Of a stretch of 11,813 bases of DNA, positions 1 to 6,448 are shown one piece after another (position 1 is the stretch's first letter; every line of letters begins with the position of its first letter). This DNA comes from an uncultured Lacticaseibacillus sp. (GTDB taxonomy: Bacteria; Bacillota; Bacilli; Lactobacillales; Lactobacillaceae). The DNA is taken from contig CAKQZO010000042.1 of the NCBI GenBank assembly GCA_934293835.1, forward strand, positions 1-11,813, in the 5' to 3' direction. Position numbers and translations under genes: made by a program. The notes under the pieces were generated by a model that did no database searches, had not been told where the DNA came from, and saw only the letters and a program-made list of their open reading frames with translations.

Positions 1-275
1 GTGTCCAGAAACACGGCATCGACATTACAATAGAAATTCTCGCCGACACGGATATGTTTGCCATAATCGACTTCAAATGGCGGTTGCACGAAAATATCGT
101 GCCCGTGAAAAACCTGACGCTCCAGGCGCACGATTTCCGCAATTTGATCGGCAGGTAATTGGTTGATCCGCTGCACCAATATTTTCCCCGGTAGTTCACG
201 ATTTACTGCCTGAATCCGCTCGGTAATATACAGTTGTCCGGCGAGCATCCGGGCATATTCTGAATCTTCAGTCAT
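1..275 (-). CDS. Maltose/galactoside O-acetyltransferase family protein, N-terminal part (runs off left edge)
   Basis: Only the first 91 codons are in the window; the frame is open to base 1. The visible protein starts MTEDSEYARMLAGQLY and ends in PPFEVDYGKHIRVGENFYCN followed by VDAVFLD. An N-terminal helical Mac-type region (E-Y-xx-M-L-AG-xLY) leading into PPF-x-x-DYG-x-x-I-x-x-G-x-x-F is the signature of the maltose/galactoside acetyltransferases, which use acetyl-CoA to acetylate a sugar hydroxyl and have a left-handed beta-helix in the second half. That half, including the catalytic histidine, lies outside the window, so activity and exact substrate cannot be judged. The ATG at 275 overlaps the TGA of the upstream TetR gene as ATGA, with GGAGG just upstream inside the tetR 3' end. 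The two genes are therefore almost certainly co-transcribed and translationally coupled. The family call is firm; the sugar substrate is unknown. Confidence 0.88.
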   Translation of the reverse strand, partial: MTEDSEYARMLAGQLYITERIQAVNRELPGKILVQRINQLPADQIAEIVRLERQVFHGHDIFVQPPFEVDYGKHIRVGENFYCNVDAVFLD

Positions 276-835
276 GCGTTCCTCCGTTGATCGAGTATTG
301 CCATCGTCGCCCGTTGGAAATCGCCGATGAGTTGATGCAATTCTTCCAGCGTCTCACCTTGCCCTGCCAGCAGCCACTCGCGCCAAATCGCATAAACGCC
401 AGCACTCATGAACGCGGTCCAATAGCGTTGCGCCACCTCGTCGAGGGCCGCCCAAACCGGGGTCTGTTGATAGTAGCGCTGCATGTGCCGGTTGAAAATG
501 TCCCGGATCACATACTCATAATTGCGCGCCACGGCCAGCTGCAACTCGTCTTTGAGTTCAGCGAAAAATGCGGTCTCTTGCTGAGTTTTGGCTTGCGCAT
601 GGGTGATTGCCGCATCAAAAAGGTTGGCGATGCGCGGCTCAAAATAGGCCACGAGCACATCGGCGACCGTCTGGTAATTGCGATAAAATGCCATTCGCGA
701 CACTCCTGCCCGCCGGGTGAGCGTCGTGATCTTGATTTCATTCAACGCGTGGGTCCGCAGCAGTTGAAACAATGCGGTGGTGAGGTACGTCTGAGAGTCT
801 TGCTTAATTGCTTGTGCGTGTGCTGTCGCTGCCAT
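272..835 (-). CDS. TetR/AcrR-family transcriptional regulator
   Basis: The product is 187 residues, the usual TetR length. The N-terminal DNA-binding domain is clear: a first helix around residues 15-30 (YLTTALFQLLRTHALNEI), then a helix-turn-helix at about 34-56 containing ITTLTRRAGVSRMAFYRNY. The rest is a helical ligand/dimerisation domain with no identifiable ligand. ATG at 835 is preceded by GAAAGGTG at 843-850. The gene is divergent from an SDR reductase, and the 111-base gap holds overlapping promoters around a palindrome, so this protein most likely represses both itself and the reductase. Its stop codon overlaps the start of the acetyltransferase (ATGA). Family assignment rests on the sequence; target and autoregulation are inferred from layout. 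Confidence 0.93.
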   Translation of the reverse strand: MAATAHAQAIKQDSQTYLTTALFQLLRTHALNEIKITTLTRRAGVSRMAFYRNYQTVADVLVAYFEPRIANLFDAAITHAQAKTQQETAFFAELKDELQLAVARNYEYVIRDIFNRHMQRYYQQTPVWAALDEVAQRYWTAFMSAGVYAIWREWLLAGQGETLEELHQLIGDFQRATMAILDQRRNA

Positions 836-874
836 TACACTTCACCTTTCCTGTCACAGATGCCGGCTTCCGGC

Positions 875-903
875 TTGTGTTTACGTCGGCTGCCGCCTAT
901 TAT
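875..903 (+). promoter_or_regulatory. Predicted promoter of the SDR reductase gene
   Basis: A -35-like TTGTGT (875-880) is separated by 17 bases from a -10-like TATTAT (898-903). The expected start is near 910, giving a leader of about 37 bases that ends in the AAGGAG ribosome binding site (935-940), 6 bases before the ATG at 947. The -10 overlaps the opposing tetR -10, and the candidate operator begins at its last base. Confidence 0.6.
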
Positions 904-928
904 AACGGTACTAACGTTACAGATGCAA
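899..928 (-). promoter_or_regulatory. Predicted promoter of the tetR-acetyltransferase unit
   Basis: On the minus strand a perfect -10 TATAAT (plus 899-904) lies 18 bases downstream of a -35-like TTGCAT (plus 923-928). Transcription would start near 892, giving a leader of nearly 60 bases before the tetR ATG. The -10 shares five bases with the -10 of the divergent reductase promoter, so RNA polymerase cannot occupy both at once. Confidence 0.65.
903..919. promoter_or_regulatory. Candidate TetR operator between divergent promoters
   Basis: TAACGGTACTAACGTTA has 5-base inverted arms (TAACG / CGTTA) around 7 bases. The 9-mers TAACGGTAC (903-911) and TAACGTTAC (912-920) also form a near-perfect tandem repeat. 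The element covers the start region of the reductase promoter and sits inside the -35/-10 spacer of the tetR promoter, the position expected for an autoregulated TetR operator. It is inferred from symmetry and position only. Confidence 0.5.
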
Positions 929-946
929 CGCAAAAAGGAGAATATC

Positions 947-1981
947 ATGTCAACACCACTCGTTGTTGTCACCGGCGGCTCGGGCTTCATCGCCAGCCAC
1001 ATCATCAACCAACTGCTCACCCAAGGCTATGCCGTGCGCACGACGCTGCGCTCGCTGACCAAGGTTGCGCTCGTTAAGGCCATGCTCAAAACCGCCAACT
1101 GTTCCGATCTGTCTGCTTTGACCTTCGTTGAGGCCGACCTCACCACGGATCAACACTGGGACACGGTCATGCAAGGGGCGAAATTCGTCATCCATCCGGC
1201 CTCACCGACCCCGACGCTCGCCTTCGCTGATGAGCAAGAAATGATTCACCCAGCCGTCGATGGCGTCTTGCGGGTATTGCGCGCCGCCAGTGCCGCCGGG
1301 GTTCAGCGGGTCGTCTTGACTAGCGCATACGGCGCGATTTTTGCCGGCCACCGCGACCGGCGCATCCCGTTCACCGAAGAAGTCTGGTCGGACCTCAGCC
1401 AGCCTGACATCCAGCCCTACCAGAAGTCCAAGACCTTGGCAGAAAAAGCGGCTTGGGATTTCATCCACGACGACCCCACCGGTATGACCCTTGCAACTGT
1501 CAACCCCGTGGCAGTGATGGGGCCGGTGTTGGCCGCCGATTTTTTCCATTCCAACCTTCAGATCCAAGACATGCTCAACGGCAAAACCGCGGTGGTACCG
1601 CAGGTCGATTCTGGCTATGTCGATGTGCGCGATGTCGCCAGCCTCCATCTGTTGGCCATGATGACTCCCGCAGCCGCCAATCAGCGCTTCTTGGCCACAA
1701 CCGGTGAAACCCTGTCGATGCTTGACGTGGCCAACATCTTGCGCGCCCATTTTCCGGCCTTCGCCACGCGCCTGCCGCAACGCGAGATCCCGACGGAAGA
1801 ACTGAAGCTCGCGGCGCAATCCGAGCCAATGCTCAAGATAGTGGCCAGCGTCGCCGGCACCTACGCCGAAACCAGCAACGCCAAGGCCATGACCTTGCTC
1901 AACTGGCGCCCGCGCTCGGCCGAAACGGCGATCGTCGCCACCGCGCAGTCCATGATCGCCTTAGGCATCGTCAAAGCGTAA
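947..1981 (+). CDS. NAD(P)-dependent extended SDR reductase (aldehyde/dihydroflavonol 4-reductase-like)
   Basis: The product is 344 residues. The Rossmann nucleotide-binding motif TGGSGFIA is at residues 9-16, with Ala in the position of the third Gly, as is common in this group. The catalytic triad is visible as S126 (in VVLTSAYGA) and Y158-xxx-K162 (in PYQKSK). VEADLT near 61-66 is the acidic stretch near the adenine ring, and TVNPVAVMGPVL the typical second-half motif. This fits the aldehyde-reductase branch of the extended SDRs, cytosolic enzymes that reduce carbonyls with NADPH; the physiological substrate is unknown. I chose ATG 947 because AAGGAG lies 6 bases upstream and the protein begins directly at the first beta strand. 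The frame stays open 220 codons further upstream, but only as antisense to tetR. It ends at a terminator shared with the convergent rib operon. The divergent TetR gene suggests induction by an electrophile or aldehyde (inference). Confidence 0.9.
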   Translation: MSTPLVVVTGGSGFIASHIINQLLTQGYAVRTTLRSLTKVALVKAMLKTANCSDLSALTFVEADLTTDQHWDTVMQGAKFVIHPASPTPTLAFADEQEMIHPAVDGVLRVLRAASAAGVQRVVLTSAYGAIFAGHRDRRIPFTEEVWSDLSQPDIQPYQKSKTLAEKAAWDFIHDDPTGMTLATVNPVAVMGPVLAADFFHSNLQIQDMLNGKTAVVPQVDSGYVDVRDVASLHLLAMMTPAAANQRFLATTGETLSMLDVANILRAHFPAFATRLPQREIPTEELKLAAQSEPMLKIVASVAGTYAETSNAKAMTLLNWRPRSAETAIVATAQSMIALGIVKA

Positions 1982-1983
1982 AC

Positions 1984-2025
1984 AAAACCACCATCTGTCT
2001 TTGACGCTGGCAGGTGGTGGTTTTT
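1984..2025. terminator. Bidirectional intrinsic terminator between the SDR gene and ribH
   Basis: The arms AACCACCATCTG and CAGGTGGTGGTT pair over 12 positions with one T-G wobble and a 13-base loop. T-runs flank both sides (TTTTT at 2021-2025 on plus; TTTTGTTT on minus). It starts two bases after the reductase stop and ends 15 bases from the convergent ribH stop, so it can serve both. Confidence 0.85.
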
Positions 2026-2039
2026 GGCCTCCCGTGAAC

Positions 2040-2507
2040 TTAACCTTGGGCGCTCAGTTGCGCCTGCAAATCGATCATCGCCAGCACGCCACTGGCACAC
2101 TCGCTACCTTTGTTGCCGGCCTTGCCGCCGGCGCGGTTGATCGCCTGCTCGAGGGTATCACAGGTCAACACCCCGAACATCACCGGCACTGGCGCTTGCA
2201 TCGCCAACGTTGCGATGCCGTGCGCGGTTTCTTGGCACACATAATCATAATGATTCGTCTCCCCACGAATCACGGCGCCTAGAGTGACGATGCCATCGAC
2301 TTGCCCGCTGGCGGCCAGTTGCCGGGCCGCGCGCGGTAACTCGAATGCCCCCGGCACCCACACAACATCGACGGCCTGCACCCCGAGTTGCTTCAGGCTC
2401 GCCTGTGCGCCTTCCAAAAGGCGTTTGGTCACGATGTCATTGAACTGTGCGACGACGATACCGATGCGCTTATCCGCCGCGTTGAATTGGCCTTGATAAA
2501 TTGTCAT
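2040..2507 (-). CDS. ribH: 6,7-dimethyl-8-ribityllumazine synthase (riboflavin synthase beta subunit)
   Basis: The product is 155 residues, normal for the family. The enzyme condenses 5-amino-6-ribitylaminouracil with 3,4-dihydroxy-2-butanone 4-phosphate to give the lumazine that riboflavin synthase uses; family members form pentamers or 60-mer capsids. Diagnostic stretches are VPGAFELP (51-58), GAVIRGETNHYDYV (77-90) with the catalytic His at 86, GVLTCDTLEQA (112-122), and the phosphate-binding RAGGKAGNKG (125-134). All key residues are present. The ATG shares one base with the ribBA stop (TAATG), with AAGGGGG just upstream, so translation is coupled. It is the last gene of the operon, followed by the shared terminator. 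Confidence 0.97.
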   Translation of the reverse strand: MTIYQGQFNAADKRIGIVVAQFNDIVTKRLLEGAQASLKQLGVQAVDVVWVPGAFELPRAARQLAASGQVDGIVTLGAVIRGETNHYDYVCQETAHGIATLAMQAPVPVMFGVLTCDTLEQAINRAGGKAGNKGSECASGVLAMIDLQAQLSAQG

Positions 2508-3718
2508 TAGTCGACCCCCTTGAGTAGATGATTGAGCTTGTGTTTTTTGGTCGCCAGATACGCGCGATCTTCTGCTTGCGCCGGGACCTCCAGCGACTGG
2601 CGCGCCACAACATCAATACCTAGCGCCGTGAGTTGCGCGACCTTGTCCGGATTATTGGTCAACAACGTGACTGCCGCAATCTGCTTGGCGTGTAAGATCG
2701 CCGCGGCCACGCCGTATTGGCGCTCGTCTGGCGCAAAGCCGAGGCGTTCGTTGGCCTCGACAGTATCTAGCCCCACCTCTTGTAGCTTGTAGGCTCGCAG
2801 CTTGTTGAGCAGGCCAATGCCTCGCCCTTCTTGACGAAGGTACAAGATCGCGCCGCTACCAGCCGCTTGAATCGTTGCCATGGCCTGATGCAGTTGCTCG
2901 CCGCAATCACATCGTTTTGACCCGAACACATCCCCTGTCAGGCACTCGGAATGGAGCCGTAACAACAGCGGGGCATCGCCGCTGATATCACCATAGCTGA
3001 GCAGCAGTGCCGGCTCGTGCCCGTCATGCGTTTCAAACGCCTCTAACGTGAACTCGCCGAACGTCGTTGGTAGTCGCACCGGGGCGATCGCCGTGGCGAC
3101 ATCAACATTGTGCATATACCGATAGGCCCGCAGATCTTGGATCGACAAAAGAGGCATGTGCAACCCTTCGGCAAATGGCTTCAGCTTCTTGCGGCGCGCC
3201 ATCGTACCGTCTTTTTGCAAGATCTCGCAGATGTAGGCCACCGGCTGGGCATGGGCGAGTTTGGCCAGATCGATGGCCGCTTCCGTGTGCCCCGAACGTG
3301 CCAGCACCCCGTGGGCTTGGGCAATCAAGGGGAAAACGTGGCCCGGATGGTAGAAGGCCTGCGCGTTGGTCTGCGGATCCGCCAACTGCCGAATCGTATC
3401 GGCCCGATCGCCCGCCGAAATGCCGGTGCTGGTCGTGCGGGCATCGCAACTGATCGTAAATGCGGTGCCAAACGCATCCGTGGCGTCGGCGACCATCGGG
3501 TGTAAGCCGAGGCGCTCCGCAACTGCGGCCGCCATCGGCACACACAACAGTCCCCGGGCATGGGCAAGCATCGAGTTGACACTGGCTTGCGTCGCAAATT
3601 CCGCTAGCCCGATCATGTCACCTTCCGCCTCGCGGTCATCATCATCAGTGACGATCACCAACCCACCATGCTGCAACTGCGTCAATGCGCGTTCCACGCG
3701 CTGCTCAATTAGATTCAT
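2507..3718 (-). CDS. ribBA: Bifunctional 3,4-dihydroxy-2-butanone 4-phosphate synthase / GTP cyclohydrolase II
   Basis: This is a fusion of 403 residues, the usual length. The RibB half (about 1-200) makes the four-carbon unit from ribulose 5-phosphate. It carries the acidic metal site DDDDREAEGD (25-34), GLLCVP (56-61), TGISAGDRADTI (98-109), GHVFPL (126-131) and SGHTEAAIDLAKLA (142-155). The RibA half (about 205-403) opens GTP. It has the zinc ligands C259, C270 and C272 in HSECLTGDVFGSKRCDCGEQ, then YLRQEGRGIGLLNKLRAY (293-310), DTVEANERLGF and LTNNPDK (353-359). Both halves look catalytically intact. AHGVL replaces the commoner GGVL before the GHTE motif, a small variation. The ATG at 3718 lies 14 bases inside the 3' end of ribE, with GGAGG upstream, so the reading frames overlap. 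The gene supplies both precursors for the pathway. Confidence 0.97.
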   Translation of the reverse strand: MNLIEQRVERALTQLQHGGLVIVTDDDDREAEGDMIGLAEFATQASVNSMLAHARGLLCVPMAAAVAERLGLHPMVADATDAFGTAFTISCDARTTSTGISAGDRADTIRQLADPQTNAQAFYHPGHVFPLIAQAHGVLARSGHTEAAIDLAKLAHAQPVAYICEILQKDGTMARRKKLKPFAEGLHMPLLSIQDLRAYRYMHNVDVATAIAPVRLPTTFGEFTLEAFETHDGHEPALLLSYGDISGDAPLLLRLHSECLTGDVFGSKRCDCGEQLHQAMATIQAAGSGAILYLRQEGRGIGLLNKLRAYKLQEVGLDTVEANERLGFAPDERQYGVAAAILHAKQIAAVTLLTNNPDKVAQLTALGIDVVARQSLEVPAQAEDRAYLATKKHKLNHLLKGVD

Positions 3719-4304
3719 GCTTGACCTCCATCAGATTGACCACATATTTGCCTAACACGTCGTATTCAAGATTGACCGTGCCGCCGACCGCGACTTGGCC
3801 CAGGACGGTTTGCGCCAAGGTGTGGGGAATCAAGCTCACCCCAAAGCTAGTCGCGTCGACCGTCGTCACCGTCAGACTGATACCATCGATGGCGATCGAC
3901 CCTTTATCCACGATCAGCCGTTCACCGTCTTTGGGCAACGCCAGCCGCAAGACCACGGCGTTTTGATCCGCCTGGCGGCTGACCAGCTGCGTCGTGATAT
4001 CCACATGGCCCAGCACAAAATGCCCGTCTAGCCGCGCTGTGGCGGCTAACGCCAGCTCCAGATCGACCAGACTGCGTTCGCTCAACTCACCGAGATTCGT
4101 GCGGCGCATCGTCTCGGGCATCATCGTGGTTTCAAACCCAGCCGTATCACACGCGGTGATCGTCAAACACACCCCGTTGACCGCGATACTATCACCAATC
4201 GCGCTGGTTGCCGTCAGCGGCGTGGCGATCGCCAGCGTCGCTGTGTCAGCTTGCCGATCAAAGCGCCGCACGCGCCCGACTGCCTGAACAATTCCTGTAA
4301 ACAT
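3705..4304 (-). CDS. ribE: Riboflavin synthase alpha subunit
   Basis: The product is 199 residues from the chosen start. The enzyme dismutates two lumazine molecules into riboflavin plus the pyrimidine that RibH reuses. The protein is an internal duplication, as expected. The first barrel opens with the invariant MFTGIVQ at 1-7 and has GDSIAVNGVCLTIT (37-50) and LDGHFVLGHVD (92-102). The second has KGSIAIDGISLTVT (134-147) and a C-terminal EYDVLGKYV stretch. A TTG at 4319 in the same frame would add five residues, but it lies inside the GGAGG that serves the ATG at 4304, and MFTGI is the conserved N-terminus, so 4304 is preferred. That ATG shares its A with the ribD stop (TGATG). The gene is also called ribC or ribB in some Gram-positive nomenclature. 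Confidence 0.97.
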   Translation of the reverse strand: MFTGIVQAVGRVRRFDRQADTATLAIATPLTATSAIGDSIAVNGVCLTITACDTAGFETTMMPETMRRTNLGELSERSLVDLELALAATARLDGHFVLGHVDITTQLVSRQADQNAVVLRLALPKDGERLIVDKGSIAIDGISLTVTTVDATSFGVSLIPHTLAQTVLGQVAVGGTVNLEYDVLGKYVVNLMEVKHESN

Positions 4305-5341
4305 CACGCTCGCCTCCAATACTCAAGTAATACATCTTCACCCAACGGTTTCGTCTGCACCAACGTATACGCTTGGCGCGCCGCGGTAACGCCTGTAACC
4401 ACCGGCAACGCCGCGCCACCAAGAACGACAGGGGCGACGATCATCAACATGCGATCGACCAACCCACTGGCCACAAACGCCGCGTGCACCCGGCTGCCAC
4501 CTTCGACTAAAACCGCCTGCACCCCATGTTCGGCCAACTTAGCCACGACCCGCGCCGGGGTCCAATCGCCTACGAACACCGAGACGTTGGCCGGCCAATC
4601 GCAAGCAGCCGAGGTCGCGCTCAACAGCCAGATCGGCCCTTTTGTGGCAAACAATCGCTGCGAACGATCGATGCGGTTGACATCACGTACCAACACGACG
4701 CGCAACGCTGGCCTGACGGTAGGCTGAAGGCGCACTGTCAGCTCGGGATCATCGATCGTAAGCGTCCGCTCGCCAATGACGATCGCCTGATTCTCCGCGC
4801 GCAGCTTCTGGCTAGCGATGAACGCCGACGTGCCAGTCAACTGTGTCCGCTGATCTTCCGCCGCGTTCAACTTGCCATCGATGCTTTGTGCATATTTGAC
4901 GGTCACGAGTGGCCGCTGGCGGTGATAATAAAAGTTATAAGTGCGGTTCAACCCACCGGTATCGCCCAACACGGTCACGGCAATCTCGGCCGCTTCCAGC
5001 ATCTTGATCCCGCGTCCGGCAACCAGCGGATTAGGGTCACGCTGGCCGATCACCACCCGCGCGACCCCAGCTTGAATCAAGCGCTTGGCACACGGTGGCG
5101 TCTTGCCATAGTGGCTACAAGGCTCCAACGTCACAAACATGGTCGTGCCAACCGCATCAGCGACCTGGTTCAAGGCATCGACTTCCGCATGCGCTTCACC
5201 GAAGCGGTGATGATACCCGACCGCTAGAATATGCCCGGCGCGAACAACGACGGCGCCGACCACTGGATTCGTCCAGGTCTGGCCGCGCCCTTTTTTTGCG
5301 GCCGCAAACGCGATTTGCATGTAATCTGAATCTTCGATCAT
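4304..5341 (-). CDS. ribD: Bifunctional pyrimidine deaminase/reductase of riboflavin synthesis
   Basis: The product is 345 residues and catalyses the second and third steps after GTP opening: deamination, then NADPH-dependent reduction of the ribose side chain. The N-terminal deaminase domain (1-145) has TNPVVGAVVV (24-33), the zinc/catalytic HAE at 51-53 and EPCSHYGKTPPC (73-84) with Cys ligands at 75 and 84. The reductase domain follows with KYAQSIDGKL (149-158), LRAENQAIVIGERTLTIDDP (180-199) and VEGG (279-282). All expected motifs are visible. ATG 5341 is preceded by GAGGTG. It is the first gene of the operon, read only when the FMN riboswitch leader does not terminate. It is also called ribG in Bacillus nomenclature. 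Confidence 0.97.
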   Translation of the reverse strand: MIEDSDYMQIAFAAAKKGRGQTWTNPVVGAVVVRAGHILAVGYHHRFGEAHAEVDALNQVADAVGTTMFVTLEPCSHYGKTPPCAKRLIQAGVARVVIGQRDPNPLVAGRGIKMLEAAEIAVTVLGDTGGLNRTYNFYYHRQRPLVTVKYAQSIDGKLNAAEDQRTQLTGTSAFIASQKLRAENQAIVIGERTLTIDDPELTVRLQPTVRPALRVVLVRDVNRIDRSQRLFATKGPIWLLSATSAACDWPANVSVFVGDWTPARVVAKLAEHGVQAVLVEGGSRVHAAFVASGLVDRMLMIVAPVVLGGAALPVVTGVTAARQAYTLVQTKPLGEDVLLEYWRRA

Positions 5342-5352
5342 CTTTCACCTCA

Positions 5353-5386
5353 CAAAAATAGCCTCGCAAACTTGAGTTTACGAGGC
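5353..5386 (-). terminator. Intrinsic terminator of the FMN riboswitch expression platform
   Basis: On the minus strand, arms GCCTCGTAAACT and AGTTTGCGAGGC (plus 5361-5386) form a 12-base-pair stem with one wobble and a 2-base loop, followed by TATTTTTG. It lies between the aptamer and ribD, 12 bases ahead of the ATG. A plausible antiterminator partner is AGTTTCG just after the aptamer (plus 5451-5457), which can pair with CGTAAACT in the first terminator arm (plus 5375-5382) with one bulge. The terminator is clear; the antiterminator is inference. Confidence 0.85.
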
Positions 5387-5460
5387 AAAAAATTGAAAGC
5401 CAAAAAAGATCTCTCCGTCAGAGTGCAGTCGCCACTGCGCCCCTTGATGGCGAAACTTTC

Positions 5461-5586
5461 TTTCTTCTCCCATCCAGACTATACTGTCGGTCCCAGACTC
5501 TCACTGGGTCCACCGCTGATCGCGGGTCACGGACTTCTGCATTGCAGTCACCGTCGGTCGGGAATTACACCCTGCCCCGAAGAAAT
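5461..5586 (-). ncRNA. FMN riboswitch aptamer (RFN element)
   Basis: Read on the minus strand, this leader has the conserved RFN sequence almost intact: CTTCGGGGCAGGGTG, then AATTCCCGACCGACGGTGAC, AGTCCGTGACCC, GGACCGACAGTATAGTCTGG and finally GATGGGAGAAGAA. The closing P1 helix is formed by TTTCTTC (plus 5579-5585) and GAAGAAA (plus 5461-5467). FMN binding is known to favour the downstream terminator, shutting off riboflavin synthesis. It is placed directly ahead of ribD with its own promoter upstream, so it controls the whole operon. No core substitution that would suggest loss of FMN sensing was seen by eye. Confidence 0.97.
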
Positions 5587-5605
5587 CTATTCAGTTAACA
5601 CCTGC

Positions 5606-5634
5606 ATCATAACCCGCAAGAATAAAAAATGCAA
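5606..5634 (-). promoter_or_regulatory. Predicted promoter of the rib operon
   Basis: On the minus strand, -35 TTGCAT (plus 5629-5634) and -10 TATGAT (plus 5606-5611) are separated by 17 bases that include a T-rich run. The start would be near 5599, just ahead of the aptamer, giving a leader of about 260 bases. Position and match quality make this the obvious operon promoter. Confidence 0.75.
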
Positions 5635-5697
5635 TCACCTACTCTTCACCGCGCAGACGTGGTATCGTCAAGGTAAACCCGCATGGAGGAAAAAGTT

Positions 5698-6393
5698 ATG
5701 CCTGACAAACAATCGATTCCTAATCTCACTTCGGCTCTGCGTACCCATGGGGTCGAGTCACCTGATGTCATTCGGAAGGCCAGCGGCCTCCGCCTATTTG
5801 GCAAGCGCATCAAAACCATCGTCTACTCGACCGATGTTGCCGTCATCGCCAACTGCGACGCAGACGCGATTCTCGCGGTTTACCCTTGGACCCCGAACAC
5901 CCGCATTCTCGACGCGATCAGCCGCGTGGCTAACGTCCCAATCTTGGCCGGGGTCGGCGGTGGGCTCACCAAAGGGCTGCGCTCTGCGACGGTCGCTCGC
6001 TTCGCAGAAGAAAACGGCGCGCAAGCCGTCGTGTTGAATGCCCCCACCGGCTTTGATACCTTGCAATCCGTCCGGCGCATCGTCGATATTCCCATTTTTT
6101 ATACGATCGTCAACCAGACGCCCGATCTCCTGCGCTACATCGACGCAGGCGTCGATGCGCTGAACATCGCCGGAGGCAAAGATACCGCCGCCTTGGTCGC
6201 CTGGGCCCGCGAACAGTTAGCAGCCAGCCACCCGAACTTCCCGATCATCGCTTCAGGCGGCAAGACTGATGCCAGCATCCAAGAAACCATCGCGGCCGGC
6301 GCCAACGCGATCACCTACACGGCTTACGGCATGACCGAAAAAACCTTCCACGAGAAGATGGCCCAATACCGCACCGAACAAGCACAAGATTGA
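5698..6393 (+). CDS. TIM-barrel-like protein of unknown function
   Basis: The product is 231 residues, cytosolic (no signal or membrane segment). Alternating hydrophobic strands and helices fit a (beta/alpha)8 barrel: TIVYSTDVAVIAN (40-52), PILAGVGGGLTKG (81-93), AQAVVLNAPTG (108-118), IPIFYTIVNQ (131-140), VDALNIAGG (152-160), and a C-terminal PIIASGGKT (182-190) followed by AIAAGANAIT-like residues (198-206). The last glycine-rich turns resemble the phosphate-binding site of barrels such as ThiG or PRA isomerase. I recall similar proteins in lactobacilli and streptococci under vague names such as 'hydrolase'; no reaction can be assigned. ATG 5698 is chosen because GGAGG (5686-5690) sits 7 bases upstream; an ATG at 5683 overlaps that site. 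The gene is divergent from the rib operon, but I see no convincing promoter of its own. It ends at a terminator shared with the next gene. Confidence 0.85.
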   Translation: MPDKQSIPNLTSALRTHGVESPDVIRKASGLRLFGKRIKTIVYSTDVAVIANCDADAILAVYPWTPNTRILDAISRVANVPILAGVGGGLTKGLRSATVARFAEENGAQAVVLNAPTGFDTLQSVRRIVDIPIFYTIVNQTPDLLRYIDAGVDALNIAGGKDTAALVAWAREQLAASHPNFPIIASGGKTDASIQETIAAGANAITYTAYGMTEKTFHEKMAQYRTEQAQD

Positions 6394-6402
6394 TCATGAC
6401 AA

Positions 6403-6442
6403 AAAATCACGCTCTCACCTATCCAGGTGGAAGCGTGATTTT
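6403..6442. terminator. Bidirectional intrinsic terminator between convergent genes
   Basis: AAAATCACGCT and AGCGTGATTTT pair perfectly over 11 bases, a two-base mismatch follows, then CACCT pairs with AGGTG around a 4-base loop. A and T runs on both sides allow termination of the plus-strand barrel gene (stop 6393) and the minus-strand gene (stop at 6449). Confidence 0.85.
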
Positions 6443-6448
6443 GTGATT

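Noticed and set aside
287..946. 220-codon N-terminal extension in frame with the SDR reductase
   Set aside because: It lies antisense to tetR, the protein's Rossmann start and AAGGAG site place the real start at 947, and the promoter itself is inside this stretch.
1202..1819. 205-codon minus-strand frame opposite the SDR gene
   Set aside because: It is a GC-rich antisense shadow with no ribosome site and a composition-driven protein (Gly/Arg/His-rich), while the plus strand carries a motif-complete enzyme.
4526..5227. 233-codon plus-strand frame opposite ribD
   Set aside because: It is the mirror of an intact ribD with all catalytic motifs; its translation is Arg/His/Gln-rich with no domain or initiation signal.
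5641..5690. Promoter for the barrel gene ahead of 5698
   Set aside because: TATCGT at about 5672 has no acceptable -35 at 16-18 bases, so it was not annotated; the gene may use another start within the shared region.
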